Positions 61,081 to 64,000 of a DNA stretch of 64,000 nt are shown piece after piece. Under the pieces are notes generated by a model that saw only the letters and a list, made by a program, of their open reading frames with translations, had not been told where the DNA came from and ran no database searches. Both the position numbers and the translations under genes were made by a program. Position 1 is the first letter of the stretch. The number at the start of each line of letters is the position of its first letter. This DNA is from Trametes villosa (taxonomy: Eukaryota > Basidiomycota > Agaricomycetes > Polyporales > Polyporaceae): NCBI GenBank assembly GCA_002964805.2, contig PUDQ02000010.1, positions 2,542,001 through 2,606,000 on the forward strand, in the 5' to 3' direction.

Positions 61081-61755
61081 AGTCCGGTATGGCTAGTACG
61101 TAGCGGATGCGGGAGGGTGAGAGTCCGAGTGTGCGTGCGGCAGCCTACAAAGTCCCTGGGTGTCAACGAAAGTCCGGCGAAGCGTATACTGCGACGTAAA
61201 CTGGCCAGCACGAGCCGAGAGGTAGAGATATAAGCGAGAAAGATGTTCAAACGAATGTGAAGGAGGAAGTCCGAGTCCTCAAGACGGCGTGATGGTGCGA
61301 AGGAAAGGGTCGCGCGTGCGCGCCCGCAGCTGCTACGAGCCGCGGGACCGAGGCTAGCGGGGAGAGAGGGGGGATGCGAATGCAAAGCAAGACCGACTAG
61401 CGATAGAGGCGTACATCGTACGGGGGGAGAACTACACTACGTAAAGTACCTGTACGCAAGTTATACGAATTGTGCAATAAGTCCGAATCGTCCGCGGGAA
61501 AAATAACGAAGAAAGCTGCAGGTGCGATTGTCTAGTGGTACAGTGATGCAAGTAGTAGCGGTCGCTAGTCCGAGATGGGGAGGATTAAGTCCGGTGACGA
61601 CGCGTGTAGGTAGATACAATTGTTTGTGTAAGTCCGTGCGAGTGCGAGGGGATGGGGTAGCCGAGGCGAAGGTACGCAAGTCCGACACGGTGAGGGGAAT
61701 GTCCGAAAAAAATGTGGCAAGTCCGTCGTAGGCCCACAAGGGGGCAGATAGTCCG
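61081..61755 (+). repeat. Cluster of eleven AGTCCG motifs on one strand
   Basis: AGTCCG occurs exactly at 61081, 61122, 61171, 61268, 61480, 61567, 61588, 61631, 61679, 61720 and 61750, all on the plus strand, with near-matches at 61151, 61274, 61700 and 61774. Five of the gaps are 40-50 bp. Flanks of each copy are otherwise unlike one another, so this is a dispersed motif array and not a conventional tandem repeat. The copies fall in all three frames, so the motif is not a coding repeat. It lies in the region between convergent genes. Confidence 0.75.
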
Positions 61756-61989
61756 AGGAAGAGGGTGGACGCGGTCCGAAAGGGGTGCTCTCGAAGCGCG
61801 GAGGTGGCGGCCATGCAGCGCCAATACAACAGCTTGGGGTGAAGTAAACAGTAGAGAGCGTGATAGTTCGTAGACGAACGTTAAAGTTTGCATGACTGTC
61901 CTCGGAAGGGGCTCGGGCGGCCTGCGGTCGGGGAGACCGCCGCTGTGCCTAGCCTCTTGCATGGTAGAGTCGTAGAGGGTCTTGACGAG

Positions 61990-64000
61990 CTAGAATCCTC
62001 TACTCACCGTCCAAACAAGTTTGGACTTTTGAGGCGTGGTAGGCTGCATATGATGGTCAGCCACGCGCGCGCAAATATGGAGAACACAGCACGCACCGAC
62101 TAGAGGAAACTTCGCGCCGAGCTTGGTCATCACGATGAGCAGCGACTCCAAGTCGGCGCGGACCTCCATGGTGTTCAGGGGGTCCGGCCAGGAGGACTGG
62201 AGACGCGTCAGCTCGTTCTCGAGGACCTTGGCGGCGCTTGCCCAGCATGACTGTATCGTCGGAGCCGTCAGCATCTCGTCAACTGAGTCAGAGAGGGAAC
62301 AGACGCACTCCAATGACGGGATCAAGGAACTCGAAGTCGGCGTCCGTCACGAGCTTCGTGACATGAATCAACGCCCGCGCCGCGCGCAGGGACTTCTCGC
62401 GCGAGACGCCATCGTCCCGCATGAACGGCGCGTGGAGGCGGATCATGGAAGCGTGCGCCAGACTGTGGATCACGATGAGGGCGAACTTGTCGTCAGGGAT
62501 CGCGCCCCCAACTTGGTGCAAGGGCAGGAGAGTCGTCGTGAAACGCATGATGCTATGCTCGAACGCCGCAAAGTTCTCAGAGAACGATCCCGAAGCAAGG
62601 GAACCTGTCAGGATATTGACGGTATCAGCATTGAACGGACGGCAGCGGGTGCGGATGCGCCTCCAGACGGTGACTCACGGGGACTCCAGCTTGACGACAG
62701 CCTGTTAGCGCCCTCGAAGAGCGCGGACGCCTTGACTCGCAGCGCGACGGTGGAAAAGCCGCTAAGCGAGCTAGACTGCCCCTGCTGAACAAAGAAGCCT
62801 CGAATGGTCGGCGAACCGCCGCCCACGTCAAGGTCCTCCTGCGGGGATAGATCAGCTGATATTCTCACGCGCCCGCAGAATCTGTCGACCTACGTTTTCG
62901 TAGTCTTCTATCCGCTGCGGCCAAGGGGTGGTAATGGAAGCCAGGGGATGATCACTGTCGGGCAGTGTTGCCGGTCTCCGCAGCACGACGGACCAGCACC
63001 GGTCCAGGTTGTAGACTTGCCAGAACGTCGCGATTCTCTCACCCCGCTCGATGTTGTCCTTGGGCAGAGGGAGCTCGAACGACGCGTCCCAGGTGTCCAG
63101 GTTCATCGAGTGAGACCCAGACCCGATCTGATGCAAACCGCACTGAATGGCAAGCGTGGAGGCAGCGGCAGAGTAGTAGCTGCCCTCCAGGAAACGGCCA
63201 TTGGACAGGTAGTACAGTGAGAGCAGACAGCAGGCCTGGATGAGATCGACAACTCTGGACGTGAGCTGCATCGCGTCTCCTAGCGAAGCCATAGTACGCG
63301 ACAGGTAGAGCTGCTCGTATTGGCTGAGAGAACCAGGGCGAGAGAGATAGCATGCCCAGAGGTAGATGGCGTTCATGAGCACCGGGTGGCGTTGCTCTCC
63401 GGACGGGAGGCTCAGGGAATCTCGTAGACGACCGACGTGAATGTCGAGACCACACTGGTGACGATGGGGGATGAAGATTTCCAGCCTGAGAGAGAAAATG
63501 TGAGCGACATGCACATGAGGACGCAAATGGCGAGACTAACAGTATGTGATCGAGGGGAGGCGCCTCCATGGCGGAGTAGTTGTTCACTGGAACAGTCGCG
63601 GACAAGCCCTGCAAGACATGAGAACGCGCGCATAGTCAGGATTGCCAGAAATGAACTCACCGCGAAGTTGAGTGACTCCCAAGTGGCAGGGTCGATGTCA
63701 GGCGTAGTGACGCTCAAGGGGCTTAGCAATGTGCGCGGGTCCTGCTCACCCATCGTGAACGGGACGGGCGAGGCAGAGGCCGAGTAGCTGAGCTTCCCGG
63801 GAGAGTCATAGCTGGAGGATGACGAGGACTCTGAGTAGTAGGGGGAGAGAGCGTGGGGGTCGAAGAGGGTCATCGAGGGCGCAGACTGCTCTGGGTTCTC
63901 GAGCTCGCGGACGCGCATCTCGAGGCGGGCGATGTGTTCGCGCATGATCTGGGTGCGTGTCTTGCCCTTGCCGTCGTCATATTCACACACGTCGCCCTTC
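61990..64000 (-). CDS. Zn2Cys6 fungal transcription factor, C-terminal part, truncated by window edge
   Basis: A nuclear regulator of the Gal4-like class with the fungal_trans middle homology domain. The 5' end lies outside the window; the visible start is KGDVCEYDDGKGKTRTQIM, whose Cys is probably the last of the Zn2Cys6 cluster. A leucine-zipper-like helix (EHIARLEMRVRELE) follows. The next region is Ser/Pro-rich. The fungal_trans domain includes IFIPHRHQCGLDIHVGRLRD, AIYLWACYLSRPG, LIQACCLLSLYYLSNGRFLE, YYSAAASTLAIQCGLHQIGS, GERIATFWQVYNLDRCWSVV and RRPATLPDSDHPL. C-terminal exons include HSLAHASMIRLHAPF and NELTRLQSSWPDPLNTMEVR. The 3' end is uncertain: the frame stops at 61990, but alternative splicing near 62090 would give AYHASKVQTCLD. 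Target genes are unknown. Confidence 0.85.

Noticed and set aside
61526..61594. Glycine-tRNA-like sequence with TCTAGTGGTA and GGATTAAGTCC
   Set aside because: Only 8 of 11 B-box matches and the D stem does not pair; overlaps the AGTCCG array.

Overview
The window looks like nuclear DNA of an Agaricomycete basidiomycete, probably a polypore-like wood-decay fungus. It is GC-rich, genes are dense on both strands, and nearly every gene is cut by many introns of about 45-65 bp with GT(R)NGT donors, CTNA(C/T) branch sites and AG acceptors. A KDZ-type DNA transposon with a CxC2 cysteine cluster, an Agaricomycete hallmark, is present. Gene models were built by joining exons by eye. Where exon sums are quoted, reading frames were checked through every junction.

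Layout. (1) 1-14.3 kb is a mobile or accessory block. It holds two minus-strand genes of unknown, lineage-restricted type (1-1179 and 1382-3767), a complete and apparently intact 12-exon KDZ transposase gene (6290-10442), a Cys-rich gene on the same strand (10871-11767), a 1.3 kb strand-asymmetric purine tract and a degenerate tRNA-like Pol III unit at 13.9 kb. (2) 14.7-28.6 kb is mostly housekeeping: epoxide hydrolase, UDP-glucose pyrophosphorylase, ribosomal protein eS8, a very long SET9/SUV4-20-type H4K20 methyltransferase, and chaperonin CCT zeta. (3) 29.8-33.1 kb is a cluster of three EthD-domain paralogues sharing one intron position, each with a TATA-like box. (4) 34.3-42.3 kb holds APC1 (anaphase-promoting complex) divergent from an SDR oxidoreductase in which the YxxxK motif falls on a 19-nt microexon. 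(5) 42.3-46 kb is a 3.6 kb gene-poor stretch. (6) 46-60.4 kb holds an FAD-dependent oxidoreductase, a second SDR with an apparent catalytic Tyr-to-His change, a homoserine-acetyltransferase-like alpha/beta hydrolase, a nucleolar-type FKBP prolyl isomerase divergent from ARPC4, a FIT2/Scs3-like ER lipid-storage protein, ribosomal protein eL14, and a probable OB-fold protein. (7) 60.4-64 kb holds a convergent intergenic region with a cluster of eleven AGTCCG motifs and the 5'-truncated end of a Zn2Cys6 fungal transcription factor.

No operons are expected. Functional links are mostly generic: ribosome (eS8, eL14), protein folding (CCT6, FKBP), cell cycle and chromatin (APC1, SET9), carbohydrate and lipid metabolism (UGP1, FIT2, epoxide hydrolase). 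The most unusual items are the intact KDZ element with its possible cargo genes, the AGTCCG array, the EthD cluster, the repeated ARR(K/R)W motif in the SET9 tail, and start codons isolated by introns in the eS8, ARPC4 and eL14 genes.
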